Assembly: GCF_004770155.1 (NCBI RefSeq)
Contig: NZ_RQFA01000061.1
Span: 1-64,000, forward strand
Direction: 5' to 3'
Length of the DNA: 64,000 nucleotides
Source of the DNA: Leptospira gomenensis
GTDB lineage: Bacteria > Spirochaetota > Leptospiria > Leptospirales > Leptospiraceae
In this document: positions 16,281 to 27,427 of the stretch, piece after piece
Layout of the letters: each line of letters opens with the position of its first letter
Position numbering within the stretch: the first letter of the stretch is position 1
Position numbers and translations under genes: made by a program
The notes under the pieces: model-generated
The model's database searches: none
What the model saw: only the letters and a program-made list of their open reading frames with translations
Told to the model about the DNA's origin: nothing

Positions 16281-17024
16281 TTAAAATTCTAAATCCTCGA
16301 AAAGATCGGGACCGGATGAATTCAAACTGTTTTCCTTCTTCTTATTTCCGCCGTTTCCGGTGTATTTGATCTTACAGTTCTTTTTGCAGCTGGACTCGTT
16401 ACTGAAACAAAGAAAGGTCCCTAAAACGGGAATATAATTGGATCCGAACGGCAATTCCGAACTTCTCAATTGAAACGAATAATTCGTGACGGCGGGAGAA
16501 GTACAACGAACGTAAAGAACACGATTGGCACTCGCACTCTGAAAATTCAGATCCTGAGCGGTAAGAGTTCCTAAGGAAGTCAAAGATGGATCCGGATTCG
16601 CATCTCCGTTGAATTGTTCGACCCCGACGTATGTGTCGCAGGTCGCCGTTCCGGAAAGCGATTTTGCGGAGAACGTGATACCGGAAATCGACATTATCCC
16701 AAGACGATAGATATCGATTTCGTTCGCCGCCGAAACGGAACCAGTCACTACGATTCCTCTCGTCGAATTAAACGGATAAGAAATAATCGATTGCGCTTCC
16801 AGAAACGTAGAGTGCGGATCGATTTCTTCGGAGACGTTCGCGTAGTTTGTGGTCAATACGGAACTCGCATAACTCCCCACCGTAGAAAACGTAATGGACG
16901 AAAAACAGGATTTAAGATTGTCATCACATTTGGAAATACAAACATCATAACTGGTAAATCCACCTTTACAGGCAAAGGCGAACGCGATGAACGCGGCGAC
17001 AAAGATTCGATTCAAATATTTCAT
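16281..17024 (-). CDS. Cys-mirror lipoprotein, paralogue 3 (PPC-like core)
   Basis: 247 residues and the first gene of the operon. Lipid-modifiable C19 (AFAC). CX3CX6C is at C29, C33, C40 and CX6CX3C at C206, C213, C217. Core cysteines are in TCDTYVG and VRCTSPAV. The PPC-like core has VTGSVSAANEIDIYRLGI. Unlike its paralogues it carries a 30-residue Lys/Asn/Ser-rich, then acidic, tail after the last cysteine. An 83-bp gap separates it from paralogue 2. Confidence 0.8.
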   Translation of the reverse strand: MKYLNRIFVAAFIAFAFACKGGFTSYDVCISKCDDNLKSCFSSITFSTVGSYASSVLTTNYANVSEEIDPHSTFLEAQSIISYPFNSTRGIVVTGSVSAANEIDIYRLGIMSISGITFSAKSLSGTATCDTYVGVEQFNGDANPDPSLTSLGTLTAQDLNFQSASANRVLYVRCTSPAVTNYSFQLRSSELPFGSNYIPVLGTFLCFSNESSCKKNCKIKYTGNGGNKKKENSLNSSGPDLFEDLEF

Positions 17025-17362
17025 AATTGCGACAAAGATATAAATCGATCCCTGCGTGTAAAGGGAAAAGTCTGAGTTTTGCCGATGATAGATTCCGGTT
17101 CTTTTTAGGAGAGGACTCTTCTTCTATCGTATACAACTTTTCCGGCAATACACTTCTTCACTACGGACTCGTGTTTCCCTTGTGTATCGAATTTCCTTAT
17201 GTATCGAATTCCCCCTTCGCCCCTACGTTTCATTCGAGAAAAAACTTCGCTCCGTTCGTTTTCCCAAGTTCCATAAACGTTATGCTTCATTGCGTTATTG
17301 ATTTATAATATAAGAAGAAGTCTTGTCGATTCGTGGTAATATCCTTCGTGTTGGATTGTTGA
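17025..17362. promoter_or_regulatory. Divergent intergenic region with a perfect -10 hexamer
   Basis: 338 bp between the Cys-mirror lipoprotein operon (minus) and the 700-aa surface protein (plus). A perfect TATAAT lies at 17304-17309 on the plus strand, about 54 bp before the ATG; no good TTGACA is seen 17 bp upstream. A short direct repeat TGTATCGAATT occurs twice near 17180-17215. No gene is supported here. Confidence 0.35.
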
Positions 17363-19465
17363 ATGAATCTCAGAAAAAGACAGATAAAAATCACGTTCCT
17401 CCCCTTCCGCTTCCTTACCGGTTTGCTCCTCGTCTTTGCGGGGTGGGGTTGTCTGCTGGATCGAAATTCCTCGCTCCCCGGTTTTTCCTTTTACATTCCT
17501 ACGTATCTTTCTTTGAGCCCTTCTTCGTCCCTTTCTCCGTCCGCGCTTGCGATCAACGGAGGAAAAAGCCTTCGGGGCGGAATCGTATTCCCCGAAATCA
17601 TATCCGATCCTATTTTTTCCAGAGGATTTAATCTCAGGCTTGCGATCGGTACGGAACATTCAGGATCCGTGTTATACGCTTGTATCGATCTTCCTTCTTG
17701 TATCTCCTCCAGCTCGTTCTTTCAACGTTCCTTAGGCGAAATAACCGCTGCAGAGACCGAGCTGAATTTTTTCTTTCCCGTGGAAACGTATCCGTCGGAA
17801 GGAACTCATACCTTATATATTTCGATCGTGAAGGATTCAAGAATCACGAAACAGATTTCCAATCCTTTGGTTTTCGATTCAACTCCTCCGACTCTATCTC
17901 CGTCTTTGGGGGCGGGAATTTATACGAGTACGGGAACACTTTCCTTTAACTGTACGGATGCGCTTTCCGGCTGCGATTCGATCGTGTTCACATCCACGTC
18001 AACGGATCCGTCTGTAGCTTTTTCTGCGAACTTCGATCCCTTTTCCGTACTGAACGGAAACGTCTATTCTTCTTCCATACCGATCTCCTCCGGAATAACC
18101 ACCATACGCGCGTTAGCCGTCGATAGATCCGGAAACGTGTCGAACGTCGAAGAATGGGGATACGAGGTAAATCTAACCGGGCCGATCCTGCCTGCGGCCG
18201 ATCTGACCGAAGTACAGGATTCTCCGGTAAACTCGTCCGGCTCCGCGACTCTCGTTTGGGAAGCGAACGTCGGCGGAACGTTTCAAATCGCCGACGACTC
18301 GCAGGATTGTAGTACGCTTACGGCCCCCGAAGTTCTACTTTCAGGAACCGCCGCATCGGGAACCCAAAACACATCGATCGCTCATTCGATTCTTACGGAA
18401 GGAGATAACTCGTTGAAGTTGTGTTTTAAGGATGCGCTCAATCAATACGACTCGTTTTTATTTTCGGTTACCAAGGATACGACCAGACCAACGGTCGTCT
18501 CCTCTTCACCTTCCGCAGGAGCGATCAACGCCGATATCACGAACGAACATTTGTTGTTGACTTTCGACGAGGCGATGGCCGCAAATACCGCGGTTCAAGT
18601 CAGAGCTTTTTTAACGTATGGTCCCGTCGGCACCGAAACCACCGTAGAACTTTCCTTACCTGCTGGCGCAAGAAGTTGGGGTTCGACCACTTTGCTGGAC
18701 GTCGATTTGGACGTTGCACTTCCCGCAGTTTCCAAAGTGTTGTTAAGAATAAGGGCTTCGGATCTTACCGACTTGGCCGGTAACTCTCTTGCGGGAGACG
18801 CAGAAGGATATTATAATATTCTGTTTCAGACCGGACCGTCCAACGCGATCCACGACGTCATCGATTCCAATCAGCCCGTTTGCGCCGATGCTTTGGGAAA
18901 TACGATCGTTTGCACCGGAACGGGTCAGGATGGCGCCTTTACGAACACTCCCGCGCAACAGATTCTCGTCGGCCCCTTGTTTACCCCTGGATATGCCGCA
19001 GATCCGATTACCGTGGACCAGACCTCCGGCCTGACTTGGAAGACCTGCGCTCAGGGAATGAATTGGGACGGAACAGGTTGTACGGGCGCTTACACTACGC
19101 TTACCTGGCCTGAAGCGGTTTCACAATGCTTTTTGTTAAACGAAGAAAACGCTAACGCGGGTTATGCGGGAATAAAAGGATGGAGGCTGGCCGAAATGGG
19201 GGATTTTATTTCCCTCACCACACTTTCTTCCAACACGACCGCATATTTGATTCTACCCGCGGCCAATTTTCCCAACTTTCCGAGCGATAACGCCAACGGA
19301 CAGCGGTTTTGGAGCGCTTCGACCAATTTGAATTCCGCTTACGACACATCTTTCGCGTGGGGAATTTCGGCGTCCGGAGGGGCGAGCGTCGTCACGAGCA
19401 AAGGATTCGTTTTCGACGGCGTCACTCCGTTTCTCGCGGTTTGTGTCTCCGGAAATCCCAACTAA
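17363..19465 (+). CDS. Large lipoprotein with Ig-like segment and C-terminal Lcl/DUF1566 domain
   Basis: 700 residues. The N-terminus is hydrophobic with a cysteine at about 30 (VFAGWGC), likely a lipoprotein. The middle is beta-rich and Ser/Thr-rich. At about 370-475 a bacterial Ig-like segment (TRPTVVSSSPSAGAINAD ... LTDLAGNSL) resembles the SbsA-type Big_5 domain. The C-terminal ~150 residues (GLTWKTCAQGMNW ... KGWRLAEMGDFISL ... FWSAST) match the DUF1566/Lcl C-terminal domain seen in surface adhesins. It is followed after 11 bp by a second, stand-alone DUF1566 protein. Confidence 0.75.
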   Translation: MNLRKRQIKITFLPFRFLTGLLLVFAGWGCLLDRNSSLPGFSFYIPTYLSLSPSSSLSPSALAINGGKSLRGGIVFPEIISDPIFSRGFNLRLAIGTEHSGSVLYACIDLPSCISSSSFFQRSLGEITAAETELNFFFPVETYPSEGTHTLYISIVKDSRITKQISNPLVFDSTPPTLSPSLGAGIYTSTGTLSFNCTDALSGCDSIVFTSTSTDPSVAFSANFDPFSVLNGNVYSSSIPISSGITTIRALAVDRSGNVSNVEEWGYEVNLTGPILPAADLTEVQDSPVNSSGSATLVWEANVGGTFQIADDSQDCSTLTAPEVLLSGTAASGTQNTSIAHSILTEGDNSLKLCFKDALNQYDSFLFSVTKDTTRPTVVSSSPSAGAINADITNEHLLLTFDEAMAANTAVQVRAFLTYGPVGTETTVELSLPAGARSWGSTTLLDVDLDVALPAVSKVLLRIRASDLTDLAGNSLAGDAEGYYNILFQTGPSNAIHDVIDSNQPVCADALGNTIVCTGTGQDGAFTNTPAQQILVGPLFTPGYAADPITVDQTSGLTWKTCAQGMNWDGTGCTGAYTTLTWPEAVSQCFLLNEENANAGYAGIKGWRLAEMGDFISLTTLSSNTTAYLILPAANFPNFPSDNANGQRFWSASTNLNSAYDTSFAWGISASGGASVVTSKGFVFDGVTPFLAVCVSGNPN

Positions 19466-19476
19466 GGAGTATCTCG

Positions 19477-19959
19477 ATGAAAAGCGTTTTTTATCTGTTT
19501 ATTTCGATCTTCTTTCTGGTCAAACCGGCGGCCGGATATTCGGGACCGTTTCAGGACAACGGAAACAATACGATTTCCGATACAAGGAGCGGATTAATTT
19601 GGCAAAAATGTATCGCAGGCCTTACCGCGGCGGATTGCAGCGGAGGAGCGGCCCTCAGCATGAACTGGACAAACGCATTAAATTATTGTAATGCTCTAAT
19701 GCTCAACGGAGTAGCCGGATGGAGACTTCCTTCCATTAAGGAATTATTATCCACGGTGAACTATAATTCCACGGACTACACCCTACCGAACGCATATTTT
19801 CCTTCGCCTGGAAACCCCATCATCCAATTCATGTGGAGTTCGACCGGAAGCGCCGCGAATACGAGTAGAAACAACGCATACGCGTTGCGCTACAACGGAG
19901 AATTCAGCCTGAGGACAAAAAGCACGGCGTTCCACATCCGATGTGTAAGGAACGAGTAA
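19477..19959 (+). CDS. Secreted single-domain Lcl/DUF1566 protein
   Basis: 160 residues from the ATG at 19477 with AAGGAG 7 bp upstream. The open frame reaches further back, but that part lies inside the preceding gene in another frame. A signal peptide (about 1-21, ending near KPAAGYS) is followed by a DUF1566 domain: SGLIWQKCIAGL, NALNYCNALML, GWRLPSIKELLS, FMWSSTGSA, and a closing cysteine. It repeats the C-terminal domain of the gene before it, so the pair probably arose by duplication and may act together at the cell surface. Confidence 0.8.
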   Translation: MKSVFYLFISIFFLVKPAAGYSGPFQDNGNNTISDTRSGLIWQKCIAGLTAADCSGGAALSMNWTNALNYCNALMLNGVAGWRLPSIKELLSTVNYNSTDYTLPNAYFPSPGNPIIQFMWSSTGSAANTSRNNAYALRYNGEFSLRTKSTAFHIRCVRNE

Positions 19960-20170
19960 GGCGAAAACGATTCGTTTCAGAATGGAAAAACAGGATCAAA
20001 AATAAAGTTTAAACGTTACATTCGATTTTTATGAAATACTACTTAGATTGATTTTCTCGGAAAAATTATAGACGAACTTCGAAAACGGAAACGCGACACG
20101 AACGAAAAACGAATCTCCGTTTACTATCGGAAAAGTTTTTCTCTTCAAACGAAGGAAGGTTCGGAAGTTT

Positions 20171-20578
20171 TCAACGAGATTCGTAGGGGATTCTTTTTAA
20201 TACTACGAGGTCGTCTCCCCAGAGTCCCTGCCAGGTGTTTTGTTTCAATTCACGGAATAAAAAATAGCCGCTCGGAGTTTCTTCGCCCCTTCTACGAAGT
20301 TGTAAACCGTCCCGATCCGTACGTAAATACAACTTCGTCTCCGCGTCTTCGCGCAACAAAACCGCCTCGTTTTCGCTGATAAAACGAATCTGGATCGTCG
20401 GCTCGATCGGAGAGACCCGCCACGTACCGATCAAATCTACTTTCAAATTTTCGAATGTACCTTCGGAAGGTCTTCTTTCGCCCGCGAAATAGTAATAGAT
20501 TCCGATACAAAGAATTACGGTAAGAGCTGCCCCCAACCCGGCGAGAATCACCTGTCTCCTGTCGATTCCAGTTTGCAT
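20171..20578 (-). CDS. Small membrane-anchored protein, unknown
   Basis: 135 residues with a single transmembrane helix (about 11-31, ILAGLGAALTVILCIGIYYYF) and a beta-rich soluble part beginning LIGTWRVSPIEPTIQIRFI, which looks like a small lipocalin-like or stress-sensor fold of the 'GTW' type. A strong AGGAG precedes the ATG. It overlaps the end of the AsmA-like gene by 31 bp and is the last gene of the helicase operon. Confidence 0.65.
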   Translation of the reverse strand: MQTGIDRRQVILAGLGAALTVILCIGIYYYFAGERRPSEGTFENLKVDLIGTWRVSPIEPTIQIRFISENEAVLLREDAETKLYLRTDRDGLQLRRRGEETPSGYFLFRELKQNTWQGLWGDDLVVLKRIPYESR

Positions 20579-22869
20579 TCTCCTGCCTCCTCCCTAAACT
20601 TCCGGTTTACGTAAGCGTCGTTGAGTTTTCCGTTGGCGCTGATCCGGATTCGGTTCGGCTCCACCGCTCCGTATCCGGTGAGATCCGCGCTTTCGTTTTT
20701 CCAAAATATATTACGATAGTATGATAAAGTGGGAAGAATATTGTGCTCATAACCGAAATCGAACGGCTCCCTCAGGTTTAAGGGAAACGAACGTTTGTCC
20801 TGAAATTTGGAACGATTGTAACTTACGTTGTTGAGCACGTTCAACGAGTTGTGAAGCGCCAAAAAATCGTCCCCGAAAAGACGGATCGTAACGTCGGACG
20901 TCACAGTTTCCGGAACGATCCAGGCTCCGCAGAATCCGTTGATCGGCTCCTCCCAGGGAAGTTCCGTCGCTTTTAGACGCAGATCCATGTAGGGGTTGTC
21001 CTGACCGAACGTGAAATTGGCGAACGCTTCCACGAATTGTGTTTCTTCCCGATATCCCTTGAGATCCAACCTCGAAAAAAAAGGAACGACCTTCCCCTCT
21101 AACGTGGCCTTTCCCAGATCCCTCTCCTTAAAGCGGAAGGACTTCAACTTCCAACGTATGTTAGCCGTGAAAAACTCCATTAGATATTTGTAAAATGGAG
21201 TTCTGGTCCAGCGAATTTCGGGGATCAGTTTTTCCTGACGAGTGCGGATGTCGTTGCGGATATAGTTCTTCCAGGAATGATAGATAGGAAGAAAATCCTT
21301 CACCGAAATTCGATCCAGTTCCAAGTCCCATTTCCAGTCGTTGTACCAGGGATAAAAAAAGGCTCCGTTTGCCCGAGGGGATTTTTTCCATCCTGTTTTA
21401 CCGGCTATCTTTACGGAAAACGGCTCTTGAAATAAACTCCCCTTTGCACCGAAGGAAAGTTGATTTCCGGAGACTATATCCGCGTTGGACTGATCCAAAC
21501 GCAGGTCGATGTAGGGATCCTTCCAGTGAAAGCCCATCAGACTTAAAGAAACCTCGCTTTTGATCCAATCCCCGTAGTTCCCGGACTCTTCCCATTTTCC
21601 TTTAAGGTTCAACTGACCTTCCAAGGTTTCAAGATCTCCCGAAAACTGGAGGACGGAACGTAACGAACGTAGATTTTTCCAATCCACGAACGTTTCCCAG
21701 GCCGCGAGTTTTTTAGGACCGACGAAATACGTTAGACGAAATCGATTCTCTTCCTTGGAAAACGTGTGGACCTGTTTTTCCTGGGATTCGTCCAACTCAA
21801 GATCCATTTCGTGATCGAAATCCGCATCCTTCAAATCGGGAAGTTTCAGACCGAGAGGAAGGTCTTGCAGGATTCTCCCCGAAACGTTGTCGTAACGGTT
21901 TTTGCCTTTTACGGAAATTTTTTTACCTCGGATGAGTATCTTATATTCCCCGGAGATTTTACCCGACTGGAACGCCGTTTTACCGAAAAGGGAGTACAAA
22001 CCCCTCACCTTTTCGGCCTTAACGTTCTGAAAACGGAATTCGCTTTTCGATTCGTCGGATTGAAAACTCGTTTCGAACGTTCCGTGGATGAACCTGGAAT
22101 ACGGAAGAGGAAACGTGGAATCACTAACCGTTACGACTACGCCTTGCGGCTGTTTGGCGATCAGTATGTCGATTCCCTTCAGCGAATTAAGAACCTCTTC
22201 TCCGTCTCGCGAGATCGTGATGGTCGTGTTTGTGAGGCGGATTTCCGGAATATTGATCTTCTGGATATAACCGATCAATTCACCCGAAATCTGATCTTTG
22301 AGATCGAGGTTGATGGAGGCGTCCTTGACGGAAATTCCGCGGATAAAGGGTTGTCCCTTCCACAGCCCTCCGAGTTTGAATTGAATCTTATTCGTTTTCA
22401 AAAGAATATGATTGAGCGCGAAGTCCTCTTCCGAAGAGATCCTAAAATCCTCGAACACGACCGCGTTCGGAAAATCATACTCAACGACGCCTAACGTGAC
22501 CGCTCGGCCTAGTTCGCGATTGATGAAGTTTCGGGATAATTCCTTCAGACCTCTCAGATCGAGAAGTCGGGTTCGAACGTAATAACTCGCCGATTCCACG
22601 ACGATCCAATGGATGGAAAAAATCAGAACGGATGCGATGAGGACGAACCGGATCTTTCTATTTTCGCGGAGAAAGCGGAGAAAAAGCCGCAGATAAACAA
22701 GGAAATCCCGGGTTGCAAAAGCGCTGAAACGGTTTCGAACCCGGCTTAGAAGCGTAAAATTCAGAAGCGAAATTATCGGGGAAGAACCTGGGAAAGTTTT
22801 TCCTGAATCTCCTTCAGAACCGGGCTTTCCGGAAATTTCTGAAGTCCTTCTTCCAAAACCATCTGACAT
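20548..22869 (-). CDS. AsmA-like large inner-membrane-anchored protein
   Basis: Up to 773 residues. One transmembrane helix (about 74-92, IRFVLIASVLIFSIHWIVV) is followed by a long periplasmic beta-strand-rich region with segments such as FEDFRISSEEDFALNHILL and KDASINLDLKD. This resembles AsmA/TamB/YhdP proteins that bridge the envelope and are implicated in lipid transport. The assignment rests on architecture, not on a motif. The first 32 residues overlap the upstream gene by 97 bp and are low-complexity, so a downstream GTG or TTG start is likely. Confidence 0.6.
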   Translation of the reverse strand: MSDGFGRRTSEISGKPGSEGDSGKTFPGSSPIISLLNFTLLSRVRNRFSAFATRDFLVYLRLFLRFLRENRKIRFVLIASVLIFSIHWIVVESASYYVRTRLLDLRGLKELSRNFINRELGRAVTLGVVEYDFPNAVVFEDFRISSEEDFALNHILLKTNKIQFKLGGLWKGQPFIRGISVKDASINLDLKDQISGELIGYIQKINIPEIRLTNTTITISRDGEEVLNSLKGIDILIAKQPQGVVVTVSDSTFPLPYSRFIHGTFETSFQSDESKSEFRFQNVKAEKVRGLYSLFGKTAFQSGKISGEYKILIRGKKISVKGKNRYDNVSGRILQDLPLGLKLPDLKDADFDHEMDLELDESQEKQVHTFSKEENRFRLTYFVGPKKLAAWETFVDWKNLRSLRSVLQFSGDLETLEGQLNLKGKWEESGNYGDWIKSEVSLSLMGFHWKDPYIDLRLDQSNADIVSGNQLSFGAKGSLFQEPFSVKIAGKTGWKKSPRANGAFFYPWYNDWKWDLELDRISVKDFLPIYHSWKNYIRNDIRTRQEKLIPEIRWTRTPFYKYLMEFFTANIRWKLKSFRFKERDLGKATLEGKVVPFFSRLDLKGYREETQFVEAFANFTFGQDNPYMDLRLKATELPWEEPINGFCGAWIVPETVTSDVTIRLFGDDFLALHNSLNVLNNVSYNRSKFQDKRSFPLNLREPFDFGYEHNILPTLSYYRNIFWKNESADLTGYGAVEPNRIRISANGKLNDAYVNRKFREEAGECKLESTGDR

Positions 22870-23420
22870 CGTTTGAATTCCTTGATTCCGAGAAAACTAT
22901 TGGCTGCGGTTTCGTAGAAAAGGATATCTTTTTCGAAATCCTTTTCCCGGGAAGCGCGTCCCAAAATGCCGAGCGCGAGACCGTATTTTTCCTCTTGATA
23001 CAGGGCTTTGGCATACATCTTTCTGCGGGTGGTGGACTCGTAGTTTTTATCCACGGTTTCCGATTTTCTAAAATGAACGATTGCGTTTTCGGTGTCGTTG
23101 ATTCCCAAATAGGCGGTTCCGAGATAATGATCCAAATGTTCTACGGCCTTTCCTTCTTTAGAACTTTGAAGCTCTTTCAAAACGATCGATGCTTCTTTAT
23201 AAGATTCTATTTGGAGAAGCAACTTTGCCTTTTCCATCAAAAGAGAAGAACGTTTTTTTTCGTCCGAACCGGACCCGGAAAGTTGTAAGTCTATAACTTG
23301 AATTCTTGCGCGAACCGCGGATTCCTGAGCCTGTCCCGCATCTACGGTCTTCGGACCGCTCACACAAGAAGCGAGCAATAAAATCGACACCAGAGCCAGT
23401 ATTTTTTTATAAAAAGTCAT
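22773..23420 (-). CDS. TPR-containing lipoprotein
   Basis: 215 residues with lipobox LLASC (C19). Helical TPR-like repeats run from about 55 to 210, for example HLDHYLGTAYLGINDTENAIVHFRKSE and KMYAKALYQEEKYGLALGILG. It begins 3 bp after the helicase stop codon and is in the same operon. TPR lipoproteins of this kind often assemble envelope complexes; the partner is unknown. Confidence 0.75.
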   Translation of the reverse strand: MTFYKKILALVSILLLASCVSGPKTVDAGQAQESAVRARIQVIDLQLSGSGSDEKKRSSLLMEKAKLLLQIESYKEASIVLKELQSSKEGKAVEHLDHYLGTAYLGINDTENAIVHFRKSETVDKNYESTTRRKMYAKALYQEEKYGLALGILGRASREKDFEKDILFYETAANSFLGIKEFKRCQMVLEEGLQKFPESPVLKEIQEKLSQVLPR

Positions 23421-23422
23421 TT

Positions 23423-25447
<2,025 letters not shown>

Positions 25448-25550
25448 AGAACATGTGACATAATTGGACCGGGAAAAATTCTGTCAATCCTGTACGACCG
25501 GAATTCTCTCTTGGAGAAAAAAACGCGTTTCGAAACAATGGAGCTGCGGT

Positions 25551-26129
25551 ATGAAACCCTTTCACCCGGAATCTTACGATCCACTTTCCCAACTCTGGTC
25601 CAAACGAAACCGTAAGGACCTGTTTTCCACACCCATCTTCGACCTCGTATCCTGGCATACGGAATCTCCCGACAAACGGGTTTCCCGGGATTTTTTTCAT
25701 CTAGAATCCAAGGACTGGGTCAACGTGATCGCCCTGACTCCGGAAAACAAAATTCTTCTGATCGATCAATATAGACACGGGATCCACCGTTACAGTTTGG
25801 AAATTCCCGGTGGAATCGCGGAAAAAAACACGGTGCTCGAATCGGCGCAAGCGGAACTCGCGGAGGAAACCGGTTACGTTTCCGAAGAATGGGAATACCT
25901 CGGTAAGGTTACGGGCAATCCCGCCATCCTCGACAACTGGTCTCATACCTTCGTTGCGAAAAACGTTCGTAAACTTCGGGAACAAGACTTAGACGACAGC
26001 GAACAAATCGAAATTTTCGAAACCCCTTTGGAAAACGTTCCGGATCTGATCGATCGTAACATTCTTCACCACGGAATGATGGTCGCGGCTCTGGGAATGT
26101 ACTTTATCAAACATCCGATCCCAAGATAA
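25551..26129 (+). CDS. Nudix hydrolase, ADP-ribose pyrophosphatase-like
   Basis: 192 residues from the ATG at 25551 with GGAG 7 bp upstream; a longer frame from 25464 lacks support and runs against the divergent helicase start. The Nudix box reads [12 protein letters not shown] then [11 protein letters not shown]: the catalytic EExG part is intact, while the usual E after Gx5 is N and the R of REUxEE is [10 protein letters not shown] and LEIPGG before the box are typical of ADP-sugar pyrophosphatases. It is followed 4 bp later by an MFS transporter. Confidence 0.85.
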   Translation: MKPFHPESYDPLSQLWSKRNRKDLFSTPIFDLVSWHTESPDKRVSRDFFHLESKDWVNVIALTPENKILLIDQYRHGIHRYSLEIPGGIAEKNTVLESAQAELAEETGYVSEEWEYLGKVTGNPAILDNWSHTFVAKNVRKLREQDLDDSEQIEIFETPLENVPDLIDRNILHHGMMVAALGMYFIKHPIPR

Positions 26130-26133
26130 ACGA

Positions 26134-27390
26134 ATGTCTCAAACACAAAAAAAACACGATCCCTTCCAAGCCCTAAGAGCGGCCGACTACCGCACCTTCC
26201 TTCTGGGGAAGTTTATGGTCACCCTATCGATCAGCATCCAGACCACGGTCGTCGGTTGGCAGATGTATCACCTCACCGGACGAAATTTGTACGTCGGTTT
26301 CATCGGTCTCGCCGAGGCGATTCCCTCGATCACGATGGCCCTTTTTTCGGGACTCGTCATCGATTCGTTTCCTCGTAAACGGATCGTCTCCTCCGCGCTC
26401 GGACTTTTGTCCGTATGTTCGTTTCTTCTTTTATTATTAGTAATTCCTAATATGAGTTGGATCTTAAACGAATTCGGTGTGTCACCCATCTTCGGAGTAG
26501 TCTTTCTTTCCGGGATCGCGAGAGGGTTTCTCAACCCGGCCACCGCCGCCTTCCAAACCCAACTCGTGGACAAGGAAACCTTTCCCAACGCGGCGACTTG
26601 GAGCGGAATCGCGTGGCAGGTTTCCCTCGTCCTCGGCCCTTTGACGGGAGGACTTCTGATCGTTCTCGGTTTGTATTTCGCGTATTCGGTGGATCTCCTT
26701 TTGATGGGCTCCGGCTTTCTTCTGATGCTTCTCGTAAAAAACAAACCCGTTCCCGAAAAACCGGAAGGTTCCGAAACGATCTGGCAAAGCCTGAGTTCCG
26801 GTTGGAGGTTCGTATCCACACATCAAATCATCTTAGGAGCGATTTCCCTGGATCTGTTCGCGGTATTGTTCGGAGGCGCCGTCGCACTTCTTCCTTCCTT
26901 CACCGAAAAAATTCTGGGACAAAGTCCGGAGGTCTTCGGAATTCTCCGCTCGGCCCAAGGAATCGGAGCCGTACTCTGCGCGCTTTTCATCGCCGCCCGT
27001 CCTCCGAAACGGAATTCGGGGTGGATCCTTTTGACCTGCGTATTCGGTTTCGGAATCTGTATCATCCTTTTCGGATTTTCGACGGACTACAGGATCGCAT
27101 TTCTCTGTTTGGCGGCCGCGGGCGCGTTCGACATGGTGAGCGTAGTCATTCGTCATACCATAGTGCAGATGCACACCCCGGATCACATGAGAGGAAGGGT
27201 TTCCGCGGTGAATCATATCTTCATCGGTTCTTCGAACGAAATCGGTGAATTCGAATCCGGCGTGACGGCCGAATGGTTAGGAATCAGAAGATCGATCGTC
27301 GCCGGAGGTGCGTTGACTCTTATCACCGTAGCGTTTGTGGGCGCGATCGCTCCTCGCTTGCGCAAAATGGAACTAAAGGATATCCTGTAA
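26134..27390 (+). CDS. MFS transporter, EntS-like
   Basis: 418 residues with about 12 transmembrane helices and a short N-terminal tail ([27 protein letters not shown]). The signature loop between helices 2 and 3 is [13 protein letters not shown]. The overall form matches the MFS_3/EntS group of exporters. The substrate is unknown, and the neighbours (Nudix, aminopeptidase) do not indicate one. Confidence 0.85.
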   Translation: MSQTQKKHDPFQALRAADYRTFLLGKFMVTLSISIQTTVVGWQMYHLTGRNLYVGFIGLAEAIPSITMALFSGLVIDSFPRKRIVSSALGLLSVCSFLLLLLVIPNMSWILNEFGVSPIFGVVFLSGIARGFLNPATAAFQTQLVDKETFPNAATWSGIAWQVSLVLGPLTGGLLIVLGLYFAYSVDLLLMGSGFLLMLLVKNKPVPEKPEGSETIWQSLSSGWRFVSTHQIILGAISLDLFAVLFGGAVALLPSFTEKILGQSPEVFGILRSAQGIGAVLCALFIAARPPKRNSGWILLTCVFGFGICIILFGFSTDYRIAFLCLAAAGAFDMVSVVIRHTIVQMHTPDHMRGRVSAVNHIFIGSSNEIGEFESGVTAEWLGIRRSIVAGGALTLITVAFVGAIAPRLRKMELKDIL

Positions 27391-27427
27391 TTCCTCGACG
27401 ATCGAAACCATGACTGGAGAAAATAGA

